Numbered from the stretch's first letter, positions 26,112 to 37,300 are shown. The stretch: 64,000 nucleotides of DNA from Roseibacillus persicicus (GCF_014651675.1 NZ_BMXI01000009.1:1-64000), one strand, 5' to 3'. Made by a program: numbers and translations. The notes: a model not told the origin generated them from the sequence alone.

Positions 26112-27659
26112 TTAGAGAAAGTTGAGACCGCTTCCGGCGGAGAAAGGATCGGCGAAGCGATCGAGGTTGGGTAGAATGACTCCCATCTGAGTGCTCGCCG
26201 CCGGGACGCCGAACCAGTTGGCGAGCACCGCACAGTATTGGTCGACGGCGGTGGTCGGGATCCAGCGACCTCGACTGCCGCTGGGCACATCGACCAGACC
26301 GCCCACTGCCAATTCGGGAAAGGTTCCGTAGATTTGTCCGCCGTTTACCGCGCCGCCAAAGAGGAAGGTGTGCGTGCCCCAGGCGTGGTCGGTGCCCGCG
26401 GTGGTGGGGTCGGCGCTGTTCGGGGTCCAGGTGCGGTTGAAGTCCGAAGCTTGGAAAGTGGTGACCTTGTCGTAGGCAAAGTCGGAGTCGACCAAAGCGA
26501 GGGCTTTGAGCGCTTCGTTGAAGGCCCCGATGGCGTTGTCGAGATTACTCAGAAGGCCACCCAAGTCCGCGTTGATATCCTGATGGTTGTCGAAGCCGCC
26601 GTAGTCCACAAAGAAGATTTGGCGCTTGTTCCCCAGGCATTTGCGACCCGCGATGAGCTTGGCAATGGCCTTGAGCTCGTCGCCGATGCTGCTGTCGGCA
26701 TTTTCGAAAAGAGCATCGAGGTCCAACCCGAGTCCCGTGGCCACTTCCGAGGCTTCGGTGACGATAGCCTCGTTGTCGCGCGCGCGTTCCACCACCGTGT
26801 TGTAACCGTCCTCCAGGATGTTGGCGTGACTGTAGGCCATGATGCGCTCGAGGGCTTTCAGGCGATTGCCAGTGGAATTGGTGCGATAGCTGCCATCGCC
26901 TTCCAACGCTCCGCCGTAGGGAGTCCCACCACTGCTAAAGCCCGCCAAGCTGATGGCACCGGCGGAGGTCACCGAATATTGGGCCAAGCTGCCGCCATTC
27001 AAAAACTGGTTGTTGCCCGCCGCGGTGATGAGCATGGAGGTCTGGCTCTGGGGATTCCAGTTGGCATGATAGAGATCCGCCACGCGCGCACCCCAGCCGG
27101 AGCGATAAGGTTGGTCGGCGATGCTGGACATCCACTCGGTCACTTGGTCGGAGTGGGAGAAGAGCTGTCGGGGGAGAGAGGCACTGGTGTAGGTGGTCGG
27201 GGTGGTGGGCTCGGCGAGGGTACCCACATTGCTCACAAAGGCCGCCTCGTTGGCATTAAACATGGTCTGCAAGTTAACCAGCGAAGGATGCAGACCGAAG
27301 GGGTCACCTGCGGCGGTGAGGGGCAGGGTGTCGTTTTCGCCCGCAGGATTCAGCACGGAATCGACCACCCCATTCCGAACTCCCACCACATTGCGATCGG
27401 CAGTGTAACCGGCCGCTTGGGGATTTCCAGCCACGGGGATGAGCACGTTGTTCATATCGCAACCGCCCCGCAGAAAGATGCAGACCAGCGCCTTGTAATC
27501 GTCGCCAACCACATCGCTTCCCCCGGGCCCCGAGGCGGCTGCTGCGGAGTTGATGAGTTGAAGTTGCGCCAGGGTGTTGACCAGCGAGCCGATGCCCATG
27601 GCCCCGCAGGAACCGGTGGCGAGGAATTTGCGGCGGGAGAGTTGATAGGAATCGGACAT
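26112..27659 (-). CDS. DUF1501 family protein (Tat-exported)
   Basis: A 515-residue protein with a twin-arginine signal (SRRKFLATGSCGAMGIGSL). The body has the DUF1501 hallmarks: VCIFLRGGCDMNNVLIPV, FGLHPSLVNLQTMFN, the GGFDNHQDINADL segment and the late AWGTHTFLFGGAVNGGQIYGTFP block. DUF1501 proteins are alkaline-phosphatase/sulfatase-like in fold and in many bacteria are encoded with DUF1800 proteins, as here: the DUF1800 gene ends 12 bp upstream. Function is unknown; extracytoplasmic localisation via Tat is likely. Confidence 0.92.
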   Translation of the reverse strand: MSDSYQLSRRKFLATGSCGAMGIGSLVNTLAQLQLINSAAAASGPGGSDVVGDDYKALVCIFLRGGCDMNNVLIPVAGNPQAAGYTADRNVVGVRNGVVDSVLNPAGENDTLPLTAAGDPFGLHPSLVNLQTMFNANEAAFVSNVGTLAEPTTPTTYTSASLPRQLFSHSDQVTEWMSSIADQPYRSGWGARVADLYHANWNPQSQTSMLITAAGNNQFLNGGSLAQYSVTSAGAISLAGFSSGGTPYGGALEGDGSYRTNSTGNRLKALERIMAYSHANILEDGYNTVVERARDNEAIVTEASEVATGLGLDLDALFENADSSIGDELKAIAKLIAGRKCLGNKRQIFFVDYGGFDNHQDINADLGGLLSNLDNAIGAFNEALKALALVDSDFAYDKVTTFQASDFNRTWTPNSADPTTAGTDHAWGTHTFLFGGAVNGGQIYGTFPELAVGGLVDVPSGSRGRWIPTTAVDQYCAVLANWFGVPAASTQMGVILPNLDRFADPFSAGSGLNFL

Positions 27660-27671
27660 GGAACAGAGCGG

Positions 27672-30600
27672 CTACTTTTTAATCTGGAACTCGGGGCTGA
27701 CACTGAGGAGGTAAAGGGCGTCGATGAGTTTGCCCCGCTTGTCGCTCTCATCGTTGTTCCCGCTGTAAGGATTGCCGTGGCCATCGGTGATGGCGTCGAT
27801 GATGAGCTCGCGGGGATTTTTCAGAAAATCATCCTCTCCGGCGCTGTTGGGGTCATCGTCATCCGACGGGTCGTAGGGATATTTGGCTTTCAAAAAGCCG
27901 TAGGTCAACCGCCGGTCCAGCTCGTCAACCAGTTGCTCGTCCGCGAGGGATTCCGAGCTGCGGGTATCGGTGGCGAGGGGCTCGCTTGCGGGGTAGAGGA
28001 GAGCGACCCACTTGTCGCGGTCGAGACGAATGTTGTCGTTGTTGTTGACTGTCTCATCGGAGCCCAGGGCGTATTGTTGGGTCGCGCTCGATCCTCCCAG
28101 TGAATCCACGTAGAGACCATTGCCGCCTCGCAGAAGGTATTGCAGATAGTTGATGTTGCGGATGACGTCCGGCTCGTTGGCCAGCTGAAGCTCTGGCGCC
28201 ACCAGACCGGCATCCGAGATGGGCCCGCTGGGGGAGTAGTCGGGGAGATACCAATTGAAGACCGTCTCCTGGCGGAAGGGGACCATCTGCAAGCCGGTCG
28301 TGCCTGAGGTGATGGTGTTGTTCTGCAGGAAGCGATGATTGCGTTCTTGGTTAGCCAGTTGCCCGGCGGAAAGACCAAAGTTGTCGAGGAACAAGTCGCT
28401 GTTGCTAAAATCACCGGGAGCGGTGTCGAAAGGATATTCGTTGGCGGGATCGACCAATGGGAGGTAGCTGACCACTTCCAGCGAACGGGCGAGTTGCAGG
28501 TAGGATTCCAGGGGAGAGCGCTTGAGTCCGAAGGTGGAGTTGGTGGGATCAAGTTGCCGCGCTTCGGGGTCTAACAGGATCGCTTTAACCGTTGCTGCCA
28601 GATCTCCTTCTCCCTCTTGAAAGGCAGTGGCTACGCGATGCAGGTAGTTGCGGGAGGGATTGGAGGTGGTGAAGCGTTGGATGAGGCGCAAGGAGATGAA
28701 GGCGGGCGTACTGCCATGGCTGTGGACCATGTCGAAGTCCGGATTTCCGTCCCCGGGCGTGCCCGCCAGCCAGTCGAGGGCGTCCTCGATGTCGGCGATT
28801 CCTTGTTCGGTCGGATCGGTGAGATCGGTGTTGTCGATGGTGACCCCGGCAAAGCTCTTGACCGAGCGGTCGTGGTAGTCCCCGAACATTTTCATCGGGT
28901 AGTTGTATTTGATCTCGAAGAGGCCGGCCTGATTCTGGTTGCGGGTGAAGTTGGTGTTTTCTTCCAGACTCTCGAAGGGGACTCCTCCCCAGGGCACTTC
29001 CCGGTCGTTGTCCACGGAAAAGCTCTGGCCGGTGAGGACCTTGGCGAACTCGCGAATGTCGTCGTTGTTGTAGGTATTGTTCGGGGCCCCGTCTGGACCC
29101 AGTCGCAGGGTTCCGTCGGGCCAGAGATTGAAGAGCCCGATGGAAAAGAGCTGCATGTTTTCGCGGGCGAGGTTTTCATCCGGCGAGATGTCGTCGGTGC
29201 CATCTCCATCGATATCGAGTCCTTTCTGATTGCCCAGACTGGAAAGCCATTTTCCCATGATGGGGCTCCAGTTCACATATCCAAGAACATCCCGATAGGG
29301 CCTAAAGGCGCGGGTGTTGAGCTGGTCCTGATAGTTGCTGGCCGCGTAGGGGCTGTTGCGGATGGCGGTGAGCTCAGCGCTGACCACCACAATCTGCTGG
29401 AGGGCAAAGCCGGTCTTTTGCCGCAGCTGGTCGCGGGCATTCAACATCATCTGCCAATGGGCGTGACGGCGTTCGCGGTTGTTGGGCTCCACCCGCAACT
29501 CATTGGCTTCCGCGAGCCGGACGTCGTCACGGGTGAGTGGGTAGGGACCACTGAGATGCCATTTCTCGGGGTCCGGATTGCTGCGATCGACGGTGGGCCA
29601 ACTGGCGGGGCGGCTGGGGGTGGGGTGGGCTTCGACGGGGGGATTGCGCTCGGGGTCAAAGGCTCCGTTGAGCGCCATGAACTGGAAGTCCGTCGCCAGG
29701 TGATAGTCTAACAGATACGTCTGCTGCAGGCTCATCTGGTTGTCGATCCAGTCCTCGTAGGCGGTGGCCCGGTGATAGCTTGCGTCAGTCAGGCGGGCGG
29801 TCTCGATGATGGCGACCAAGTCCGCGACTTGCGCATCGGTGGCCCCAAAGGTGGCTTGATTGAGGAAGCGGCGCACCTCGGCTTCCAGCTCTTCGCCGAA
29901 GAGTTGAGGGTATTCGGTCGAACCGGCCAAGGCTGCCTCAGCGGGCGCTTCGGGGTCGGAGATGGAGCCTCCGGTGAGATTGAGAAAGGCCCAGATTTCG
30001 CCCGCAGGATTGTCGACGGTGTGGATGTTCAGGTAGAGCGGGGACTCGCCGTTCTGGGCAAAGAGGGAGTCGATGATGACTTGTTTGGAAGCGGCTCCTC
30101 CCGCAGTGGGAACCGCACCCGACGATTCGGTGAGGTCCCATTCGTAATCTGTTAGAAAGCCCAAGTAGGGGTCGGAAGCCGGGGCAGGAAGCGACTCCCC
30201 TCCGGGTTCGTTGGTGATGGAGTAGATGATGTCCCCGGGCGCTGGTCCGGAATTGGACTTGTGAACGTGGGAGTCCTGCTGGACGGAGGTCAGGTTGGAA
30301 AACTCGTTGGTGAGAAAGAGCTTGGTGCGGGGCCCATTGAGAATCGCGGTGGTGAAGCCCGAGCCCTGGGTGGCGACGACCGCGTTCCCATCCTGGCTAA
30401 AGCTGCCGGTGAAGATGGCGTTGTTGGCGGGATTGTCTGCGAGGTCGAAAAGCTGAATCGAGGCTCCGTTGAGAGTCTCGGAAATCTCGTAGCTGGCGTC
30501 CTCGCTGGGCGCGACCGCGAGGTTGAGGGTTTCGGGGTATTCGTTGAGACTATCCGGAGTGGCAACGACGGTGAGGGTCCTGCTCATTTCGCCCAAGGCA

Positions 30601-32663
30601 AAGTTCACGGTGTCGGTGACGAGATTGCCTTCGGCGTCGAGAAGGCGGTAGTCCTCGACCTCCGCTTCTTCATCGCCCGCACTCCCGACGAGGGAACAGC
30701 AGGTGCCATCGCAGACGGTCGCGGTGCCTCCGGTATTTTCCAAAGGAGCGACACAGAGCTGGATGGTCACCGGAGCCAAGGTTCCGGTTCGGGTGAGGAG
30801 AATTGAGCCGTGGTCTTCGCTGGTGTTCGGGCTGTTGTCCTCGAAGGCGGTGGTGTCGGAGGCCGCCAGCGAGATAACGGGAGTTCCGGTATTGTTAGCG
30901 AGCAGCGAACTCATCGCGGCGGAATCAGAAACTCCAGCGGTGGTCTCGGTATCGAAGAAAAGGAAGGGCTGGTGCTGGGCGAGGAGTTGTTCTTCCCAAT
31001 CGCTCAAGCCATCGGCGTCCTGATCTCGGTCGTTGATTTGAAGCTGAAAAAACTGGCGCTCGGCAGCGAGGGTGAAGTCCGGGATGTTGCTTCGCAAAAT
31101 GCCATTGCCCGCAATCTTGCCATCGGTGATTTCCCACGAATCCACCACGATGTTCGGGGTGCTCACTCCCACCGCCCGCATCCGGTCCATCGAGGTGATG
31201 ACGTTTTCACCTTCATCCCGAAAGGTGAGGCCCAGCTCGCTGCCAACTAGTTTTCCCGTTGTGGTGGTAACATAAATGTCGAAGGTATCCGGCGCGACTG
31301 TTCGGGTGGAGAGGCCTTGTTGATAGGTAAAGGGGGTCTCGAGCGAGGCCACCAGTTCGACCCGATAGGTAGTGTCGAAATCGACCTCGATCTGCCGGAC
31401 CCCATAGCTGCCTCCCGCGCGAACCGCGACGGTGGTGAAGTCGTTGCGCTCTTCCATATTGACGCGCGGACCTTCCTGGCTGGTGTCCGGTCCTTGGAAG
31501 AAAAGGTGCACGTCGTCATGGCCGGTCCCCATCCGAAAAAGCCAGGTGGCATAGAAGTGGTCGGTGACTGGTTGGGGGAAGAGAATGGATTCGGCGGCGA
31601 GGTTCCCCGGGTCATCGAGAATCTGTTCGGCATTGCCCTCCATGCCAGCGGGGGCGGGGACGATGCTGGTGTTGGCAGGCCAGAGGGGGCCGGTCTGGGT
31701 GTCGTAGTCGTGGAGGATAAGGTCTTCCCGACTGCTCGGTGCTGGAAGCAGCGGGAGAGCTGCTAAATAGTCCGAGGTGATGACTGCTGTTGCGGTGATT
31801 CCCGGGCCCGTCCACGCCAGTTGACAATGGTCCTCCGGCGCGAGGGAAAGGTGATGAATTTCCACCAAGTAGCTCTCGCCTGCCGTCAGAAGAACCGGAG
31901 CGGAGCGCTGCGAGGAATAGCGGTCCCACTGGTTGGGCAGGATGTCGTCTTGGGCGGGAAAAACCTCGGCCAAGTCCGCGAACTGGTTGGAATCGGTGCC
32001 GCTGCTCAGGTAGGCCTTGGCTGGGCTTCCGGCGGAAAGGGAGAAGGTGTAGTTCCCCGTTTCGGGCGGCGTCACCAGCGCCTGCAAGCGAACTCCGAAT
32101 CCACTCCCTTTCACCGCTTGGGTTTCGAAGGTCGATCGCTCGTTGTGTCCATCCGGTTGTTCGGGAAAGGTGGGGAGGTCGGTGAGGGTGCTCAGCTCGG
32201 TGCCGCTGAGATTCGACCAAAAGCTCTGGAGGACCCGGCCCGAGCTTGTCGAGGGAGCGAGCCTTTGCAAAGTGACCGATTGCGCTTCGCCATCTCCCGC
32301 AATGGCAGGGCCAAAGGGGCGAAAGCTCAGCAGGTCTTCGGATTCGGTTAGCTGATAAAATTTTCCCGCCTCAGTCGGAAAGTCAAAGGAGAGGGGACTG
32401 CCGCCGGGGGCGATGCGGAAGGGGCCGAGGTCGGGGAAGCTGGTAGCGGAAAACGGGTCGGTGCCTGCGAGCGACTCCTCGGCGTTGGAGTAGCCATCGC
32501 CATCGGGGTCACCGTTGGCGGGTTCGTCTTCAGCCCCGAAGTTGAGCTCCCAAAGGTCGGAGAGCCCGTCGCCATCGAGGTCGACCGCCGAGGTATTCAA
32601 GCTTGTCACCAGCAGCATTCCCGCCGGAAGTCCAAGGTGTCGAAAGTTGAATCGCGTCTTCAT
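27672..32663 (-). CDS. DUF1800 family protein with PA14, Calx-beta and CHRD domains (1663 aa)
   Basis: The signal peptide (residues 1-~26) is followed by a thrombospondin-3-like Ca-binding stretch (DLDGDGLSDLWELN...DPDGDGYSNAEESLAGTDP). Then come a PA14-like sugar-binding domain (~145-290, GNYTFSLSAGSPAKAYL...), a Calx-beta-like region (~600-730), a CHRD domain (~740-910, HVHKSNSGPAPGDIIYSI and NIHTVDNPAGEIWAFL), and a C-terminal DUF1800 domain from ~935 (FLNQATFGATDAQVADL...) to the end with the conserved RENMQLFSIGLF and NYLHRVATAF blocks. The start at 32663 is fixed by the signal peptide. It is first in the operon with DUF1501. Confidence 0.93.
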   Translation of the reverse strand: MKTRFNFRHLGLPAGMLLVTSLNTSAVDLDGDGLSDLWELNFGAEDEPANGDPDGDGYSNAEESLAGTDPFSATSFPDLGPFRIAPGGSPLSFDFPTEAGKFYQLTESEDLLSFRPFGPAIAGDGEAQSVTLQRLAPSTSSGRVLQSFWSNLSGTELSTLTDLPTFPEQPDGHNERSTFETQAVKGSGFGVRLQALVTPPETGNYTFSLSAGSPAKAYLSSGTDSNQFADLAEVFPAQDDILPNQWDRYSSQRSAPVLLTAGESYLVEIHHLSLAPEDHCQLAWTGPGITATAVITSDYLAALPLLPAPSSREDLILHDYDTQTGPLWPANTSIVPAPAGMEGNAEQILDDPGNLAAESILFPQPVTDHFYATWLFRMGTGHDDVHLFFQGPDTSQEGPRVNMEERNDFTTVAVRAGGSYGVRQIEVDFDTTYRVELVASLETPFTYQQGLSTRTVAPDTFDIYVTTTTGKLVGSELGLTFRDEGENVITSMDRMRAVGVSTPNIVVDSWEITDGKIAGNGILRSNIPDFTLAAERQFFQLQINDRDQDADGLSDWEEQLLAQHQPFLFFDTETTAGVSDSAAMSSLLANNTGTPVISLAASDTTAFEDNSPNTSEDHGSILLTRTGTLAPVTIQLCVAPLENTGGTATVCDGTCCSLVGSAGDEEAEVEDYRLLDAEGNLVTDTVNFALGEMSRTLTVVATPDSLNEYPETLNLAVAPSEDASYEISETLNGASIQLFDLADNPANNAIFTGSFSQDGNAVVATQGSGFTTAILNGPRTKLFLTNEFSNLTSVQQDSHVHKSNSGPAPGDIIYSITNEPGGESLPAPASDPYLGFLTDYEWDLTESSGAVPTAGGAASKQVIIDSLFAQNGESPLYLNIHTVDNPAGEIWAFLNLTGGSISDPEAPAEAALAGSTEYPQLFGEELEAEVRRFLNQATFGATDAQVADLVAIIETARLTDASYHRATAYEDWIDNQMSLQQTYLLDYHLATDFQFMALNGAFDPERNPPVEAHPTPSRPASWPTVDRSNPDPEKWHLSGPYPLTRDDVRLAEANELRVEPNNRERRHAHWQMMLNARDQLRQKTGFALQQIVVVSAELTAIRNSPYAASNYQDQLNTRAFRPYRDVLGYVNWSPIMGKWLSSLGNQKGLDIDGDGTDDISPDENLARENMQLFSIGLFNLWPDGTLRLGPDGAPNNTYNNDDIREFAKVLTGQSFSVDNDREVPWGGVPFESLEENTNFTRNQNQAGLFEIKYNYPMKMFGDYHDRSVKSFAGVTIDNTDLTDPTEQGIADIEDALDWLAGTPGDGNPDFDMVHSHGSTPAFISLRLIQRFTTSNPSRNYLHRVATAFQEGEGDLAATVKAILLDPEARQLDPTNSTFGLKRSPLESYLQLARSLEVVSYLPLVDPANEYPFDTAPGDFSNSDLFLDNFGLSAGQLANQERNHRFLQNNTITSGTTGLQMVPFRQETVFNWYLPDYSPSGPISDAGLVAPELQLANEPDVIRNINYLQYLLRGGNGLYVDSLGGSSATQQYALGSDETVNNNDNIRLDRDKWVALLYPASEPLATDTRSSESLADEQLVDELDRRLTYGFLKAKYPYDPSDDDDPNSAGEDDFLKNPRELIIDAITDGHGNPYSGNNDESDKRGKLIDALYLLSVSPEFQIKK

Positions 32664-32744
32664 AGGCCTGCGTCACGAAAAAAGCGCACCTAGCTTTAGC
32701 GCCTTGGCAAGCCGAAGGGAAAACCGGAAATCCCTTTTTTCTGC

Positions 32745-32774
32745 GTTATAGCCTAACTTTCTTTAGGTTGTCTT
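32745..32774 (-). promoter_or_regulatory. Candidate sigma-70 promoter of the DUF1800 operon with operator-like spacer
   Basis: On the minus strand AAGACA (32774-32769) and TATAAC (32750-32745) are spaced 18 bp apart. The spacer itself is an inverted repeat, CCTAA-6-TTAGG (32752-32767). It lies 82 bp upstream of the DUF1800 start. Confidence 0.4.
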
Positions 32775-32865
32775 GAAAGTCGAAATTTCCGTGTTTCTCC
32801 CTCCGAGTTTCGGATGAAGATGCCGCGAGTCTCCATTTGGGGAATGTTTACGATATCGTAATTCT

Positions 32866-34299
32866 CTAAGCGAGAATAGGTTTCACGATGTCTCCGTGGA
32901 CGTCGGTGAGTCGGAAGCGGCGGCCTTGGAATTTGTAAGTGAGGGCGGTGTGGTCAAGACCGAGGAGGTGCAGCATGGTGGCCTGAAGGTCGTGCACGTG
33001 AACCGCATCCTCGGTGTAGTGGTGCTTGGTGGGGGAAATGGGCACCCCATCGGCATTGACGATGTTGTAGCCGTAGTCATCGGTTTGCCCGTAAGACATC
33101 CCGCCTTTCACCCCGCCGCCAGCCATCCACATCGTGAAACAACGAGGATGGTGATCGCGACCGAAGTTATCTCCATTGAGCTTGCCCTGGGAGTAATTGG
33201 TGCGGCCGAACTCTCCGCCCCAGACGACCAGCGTGTCCTCCAGCATTCCGCGCTGCTTGAGGTCTTGCACCAAGGCAGCGGAGGGCTGGTCGGTTTCTCG
33301 ACATTGACGGGTGATGCCGCCCTTCAATCCACCATGTTGATCCCAGCCCTGGTGATAGAGTTGGATGAACTTCACCCCGCGCTCTGCGAGGCGGCGGGCT
33401 AACAAGCAGTTGGCGGCAAAGGAACCGGAGTTTCGGGCTTCTTCTCCATAGAGATCGAAGGTCGACTGGGGTTCGTCGCTCATGTCCGCGACCTCGGGCA
33501 CGCTGGACTGCATGTTGAACGCCATTTCATACTGCTGGATGCGGTCGAGAATGGCTTGTTCTTCGGCGAGGGCATGTTGATGGGAATGGAGGTCGGAGAG
33601 ACGGTCAAGAAGCTGTCGGCGAGCTTGGGGCGAGACGCCTTCGGGGTTGTTGAGGTAAAGTACTGGGTCTTTGCCCGAGCGGAAACGAATCCCTTGATAT
33701 TCGGAAGGAAGAAAACCCGAGCCCCAGAGCCTAGAGACGAGTGGTTGCCCGCTCTTGTTCTTGGTGACAAGCACCACGAACGCCGGGAGGTCTTCGTTGG
33801 TGGTTCCCAGTCCATATTGGGTCCAGGCACCCATGGAGGGGCGGCCCGCAATCTGGGAGCCGGTCTGGAGATAGGTCACGCCGGGGCCATGGTTGATGGC
33901 CTCGGTATACATGTTTTTAATCACGCAAATGTCATCCGCGATTTTCGCAGTATGCGGCAGAATTTCGGAGAACCACTGACCAGATTGACCGTGCTGAGCG
34001 AACTTGAAGGGGGAGCCGGCGAGGGGAATGGAGGATTGGTTGCCCGACATGCCTGTCAGACGCTGACCACCGCGGACGGAATCTGGAAGTTGCTCGCCGT
34101 GGAGCTTGTTGAGCAGAGGCTTGGGGTCCAGGAGGTCGACTTGGGAGGGGCCCCCTGCTTGGAAAAGGAAGATCACGCGCTTGGCCTTGGCCACCAGGTG
34201 GGGGAGCTTGTTGGGCTGGCTCTCGGCAGCAAGCATCGAGTTCAGGGCAAGGCTTCCAAAGCCCATGGTGGTGTTTCGAAGGAGTTCGCGGCGGTTCAT
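32866..34299 (-). CDS. DUF1501 family protein (planctomycete type)
   Basis: A 477-residue protein, probably Tat-exported: MNRRELLRNTTMGFGSLALNSML has the RR...FG...L pattern. Body motifs are FLFQAGGPSQVDLLDPKP, HGQSGQWFSEILPHTAKIAD, NHGPGVTYLQTGSQIAGRPSMGAW, QLYHQGWDQHGGLKGG and WGGEFGRTNYSQGKLNGDNFGRDHHP, all typical of the DUF1501 subfamily found beside PSD1 genes. The fold is alkaline-phosphatase-like. It is 84 bp downstream of the PSD1 protein gene, and the two form the usual planctomycete/verrucomicrobial pair. The substrate of such pairs is unknown. Confidence 0.92.
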   Translation of the reverse strand: MNRRELLRNTTMGFGSLALNSMLAAESQPNKLPHLVAKAKRVIFLFQAGGPSQVDLLDPKPLLNKLHGEQLPDSVRGGQRLTGMSGNQSSIPLAGSPFKFAQHGQSGQWFSEILPHTAKIADDICVIKNMYTEAINHGPGVTYLQTGSQIAGRPSMGAWTQYGLGTTNEDLPAFVVLVTKNKSGQPLVSRLWGSGFLPSEYQGIRFRSGKDPVLYLNNPEGVSPQARRQLLDRLSDLHSHQHALAEEQAILDRIQQYEMAFNMQSSVPEVADMSDEPQSTFDLYGEEARNSGSFAANCLLARRLAERGVKFIQLYHQGWDQHGGLKGGITRQCRETDQPSAALVQDLKQRGMLEDTLVVWGGEFGRTNYSQGKLNGDNFGRDHHPRCFTMWMAGGGVKGGMSYGQTDDYGYNIVNADGVPISPTKHHYTEDAVHVHDLQATMLHLLGLDHTALTYKFQGRRFRLTDVHGDIVKPILA

Positions 34300-34383
34300 G
34301 ATTGGCTGGGTGGCGCGGCTTGGGAAGTCGCGGAATATTCTGAGGAAATGGGAGTCGTTTGGTTTTTGGAGTCGATGGGGAAC

Positions 34384-37300
34384 TTATGATTTAATGTTCA
34401 CCTCGTGCAGATTCATCAGGGCTTGCGTCAGAGCGGTCAGCGCTGCGAGTTCGGGAGTTGCTTCCCGGGGTTTGGCCTGACCTTGGTGGAGGAAGCTTTT
34501 GGCTTCATCGGGATGTTTGCGGTAGTGGGCGAGCTGCTCCTCGTAGAGTTGAGTCAGGATCTTGACTTCGGTCTCGTCCGGCTGGCGGGAGGTCAGAGTG
34601 AAGAAGATTTTCTTTACCCCTTCGGCGAAATCGGGTTCTTCCGCAAAGACGGTTTCCGCCAGATGGCGGGCGGCCTCGACGAACTGGGTTCCGTTCAGGA
34701 GCACGAGTGCTTGCAGGGGGGTGGAGGTGGTATCGCGCTTGGCGGCGCACACATCCCGCTTGCCGGCATCAAAGGCGGACATCGCGGGGGAGGGGGCGGT
34801 GCGTCGCCAGTAGGTGTAAAGCGAGCGGCGGTAAAGGCCTTCACCCGTGTCAGGCTCGTTCGGCTTAAAGGACTCGGAGAGGTCATAGGGCTTCACCGGC
34901 GGGCCACCCAATTTTTCAACTAACAACCCTGAGGAGTAAAGGGCCTGGTCACGAATGACCTCTGCGGAGAGACGATGACGTGGACCCCGGGCAAGCAGTT
35001 GGTTCTCAGGGTCGCTTTCCAATTCCGCAGCGCTGGCGAGTGAGGCCTGCTGGTAGACTTTGGAGGACACAATCTCTTTAACCAGTGCTTTGAAGTCCCA
35101 ACCAGATTGGATGAAGCGGGCGGAGAGTTCATTGAGGAGCTCGAGATACTCCGGATACTCGCCCTGAATGCCAAAGTCTTCGGGAGTTCCGACGAGGCCG
35201 CGTCCAAAGAAGGATTGCCAGATTCGGTTGACGTTCACTCGCGAGGTCAGTGGGTTGTCGGGATGGGTGGTCCATTCGGCCAAGTCGAGGCGATTGAGAG
35301 GCTTGTCGGCCGGAGGTTCGATTCCCAAACTGGGGAGAAAAGCCGGGAAGGCCGGGTCCACGGGTTCGCCCCGATTGCTGTATTCGCCCCGATTGAGAAT
35401 GTAGGCTTGCTTGGGCTCGGGCAGCTCAATCATGGTCATGATTTCGACCACCGAGTTTTGGGCCTGATAGAGTTCTGCGCGGGACGTCTGAAGTTCAGAC
35501 AAAGCGGTCTGGTATTCCGGGGTGCGCGCGAGTTGAGTCTCGTGGTCCAGCGCAATCGCTTCGGTTCGTGCCAAGGCCGAGATTTCCATGGTAGTCAACT
35601 GGCGGTCGAATACCCGAAAGTCGTCGACGAGGCCTTTTTTGAATCCCCGATCGCGCATTCGTTCCCCAATGTGAATGTGGGGATTGCCGCCTCCCTTGAT
35701 TTCCTTGGTTAGCTGGTCGCGAATGATTTTCGTTTCAGCAGCCTGGCCATCAATGAAGACCTGGAGTCCGGCCGCCTTTGAACTGCCATCATTGGTGACA
35801 GTGACGTGATACCATTGATTGGGTTCAAGTGCTTGTTCGGTCTTTACCGAGATCGCATTGCCGGGCCAGTAATGGATGAGTGACCATTGCAAATGATTGT
35901 CGATGAGGAGCAGTTCATAGCCTCGTGACGCCGCGTCGGTCCACGCCTTGGAACGGGAAAAGATGACCGCGCGCTCCTTCACGTCGGGAGTTTGTATCCA
36001 AGTGGAAACGGTAAAGGGTTGTTCGCGTGAGAAGTCTCCAACCTGAGTGGTGAAGGCATCATCGCCGGTGAGCTGAATCGCGTTCTGGTTCTTTCCCGGA
36101 ACGGAAGAATTGGCACCTACCGTCTTGGGATCGTCGAAGGTGAGATGTAGCAGTTCATTGGGGAGGGGGAGCTGGATTGGATTACCGGGAGCCTCGGCCA
36201 ATGATTGCGACTGAAGGGCGCTCACTTTCTCCTCTGCAGAACGCACGGCTGCTTCCAGGGCCGCCATCTTCTCTTTTTCTTCCTCCGTCAAGAGGGGGAG
36301 AGCGGGAGTGGGCACTGCTTCGGGGTTGAAGTAGGAGTAGAGTCCCGCCTCGTCGATATCGTCGAAGAAGGCGAAGAGAGAGTAATAGTCCTTGGCGGTG
36401 GTGGGATCGTATTTGTGATCGTGGCAGCGCGAGCATTCCATGGTGAGACCGAGAAAGGCGGTGCCGTAGGTCTGCAAGCGGTCTGCGATGTATTCTACCC
36501 GGAACTCTTCTTCGACGGAACCACCCTCGACCTTTTGCTGGTGCAGGCGGGAGAAGGCGGTCGCGAGACGGCTCTCATGGTCGGCATCGGGCAGAAGGTC
36601 TCCGGCGATTTGCTCGTGGATGAAGCGGTCGAAGGGTTTGTTCTTATTAAAGGCCTCGATGACGTAATCGCGATAGGGCCAGACAAATCGATCAAGGTCC
36701 TGTTGGAAACCGTAGGTGTCAGCATAACGGGCGATATCGAGCCAAGGCACCGCCATGTGTTCGCCAAAGCGGGGGCTAGCCAAGAGACGGTCGATGGCCT
36801 CCTCGACCTTGTTCGGGTCAAAGGCTTCAATCTCTTCGGGGGTCGGTGGGAGACCGGTGAGGTCGAGGGTGAGGCGGCGCAGGAGGTGATGCGGGTCGGC
36901 CTGGGGCTTGAGCTTCAGTCCTCTTTCTTCCAATCGATGCTCCACGATTTCATCGATAGAGCGTCCAGTGGGCTCGGGGAGGGGGGTGAAGGCCCAATGG
37001 TCGGAGTATTCCGCTCCCTCGCGAATCCAATTCTCCAAAAGGGTGATTTGATCGTCGGTCAGGGTGCGGTGAGAGCTCTTGGGAGGCATCAGATCCTCAT
37101 GATCGGGGGCCAGACGCATGCGACTGACAATTTCCGACTTGGAGGGATCTCCCGGCACGATGGCACCGGCTTCGATGGCATCGTCGCGGATGTCCAGACG
37201 CAGATCGGCTTCGCGATGCTCGGGATCGGTGCCGTGGCAAAAGTAGCAATTCTCGGAGAGTAGCGGTTGGATATCGCGACTGAAATCGATCTCGGCGCCG

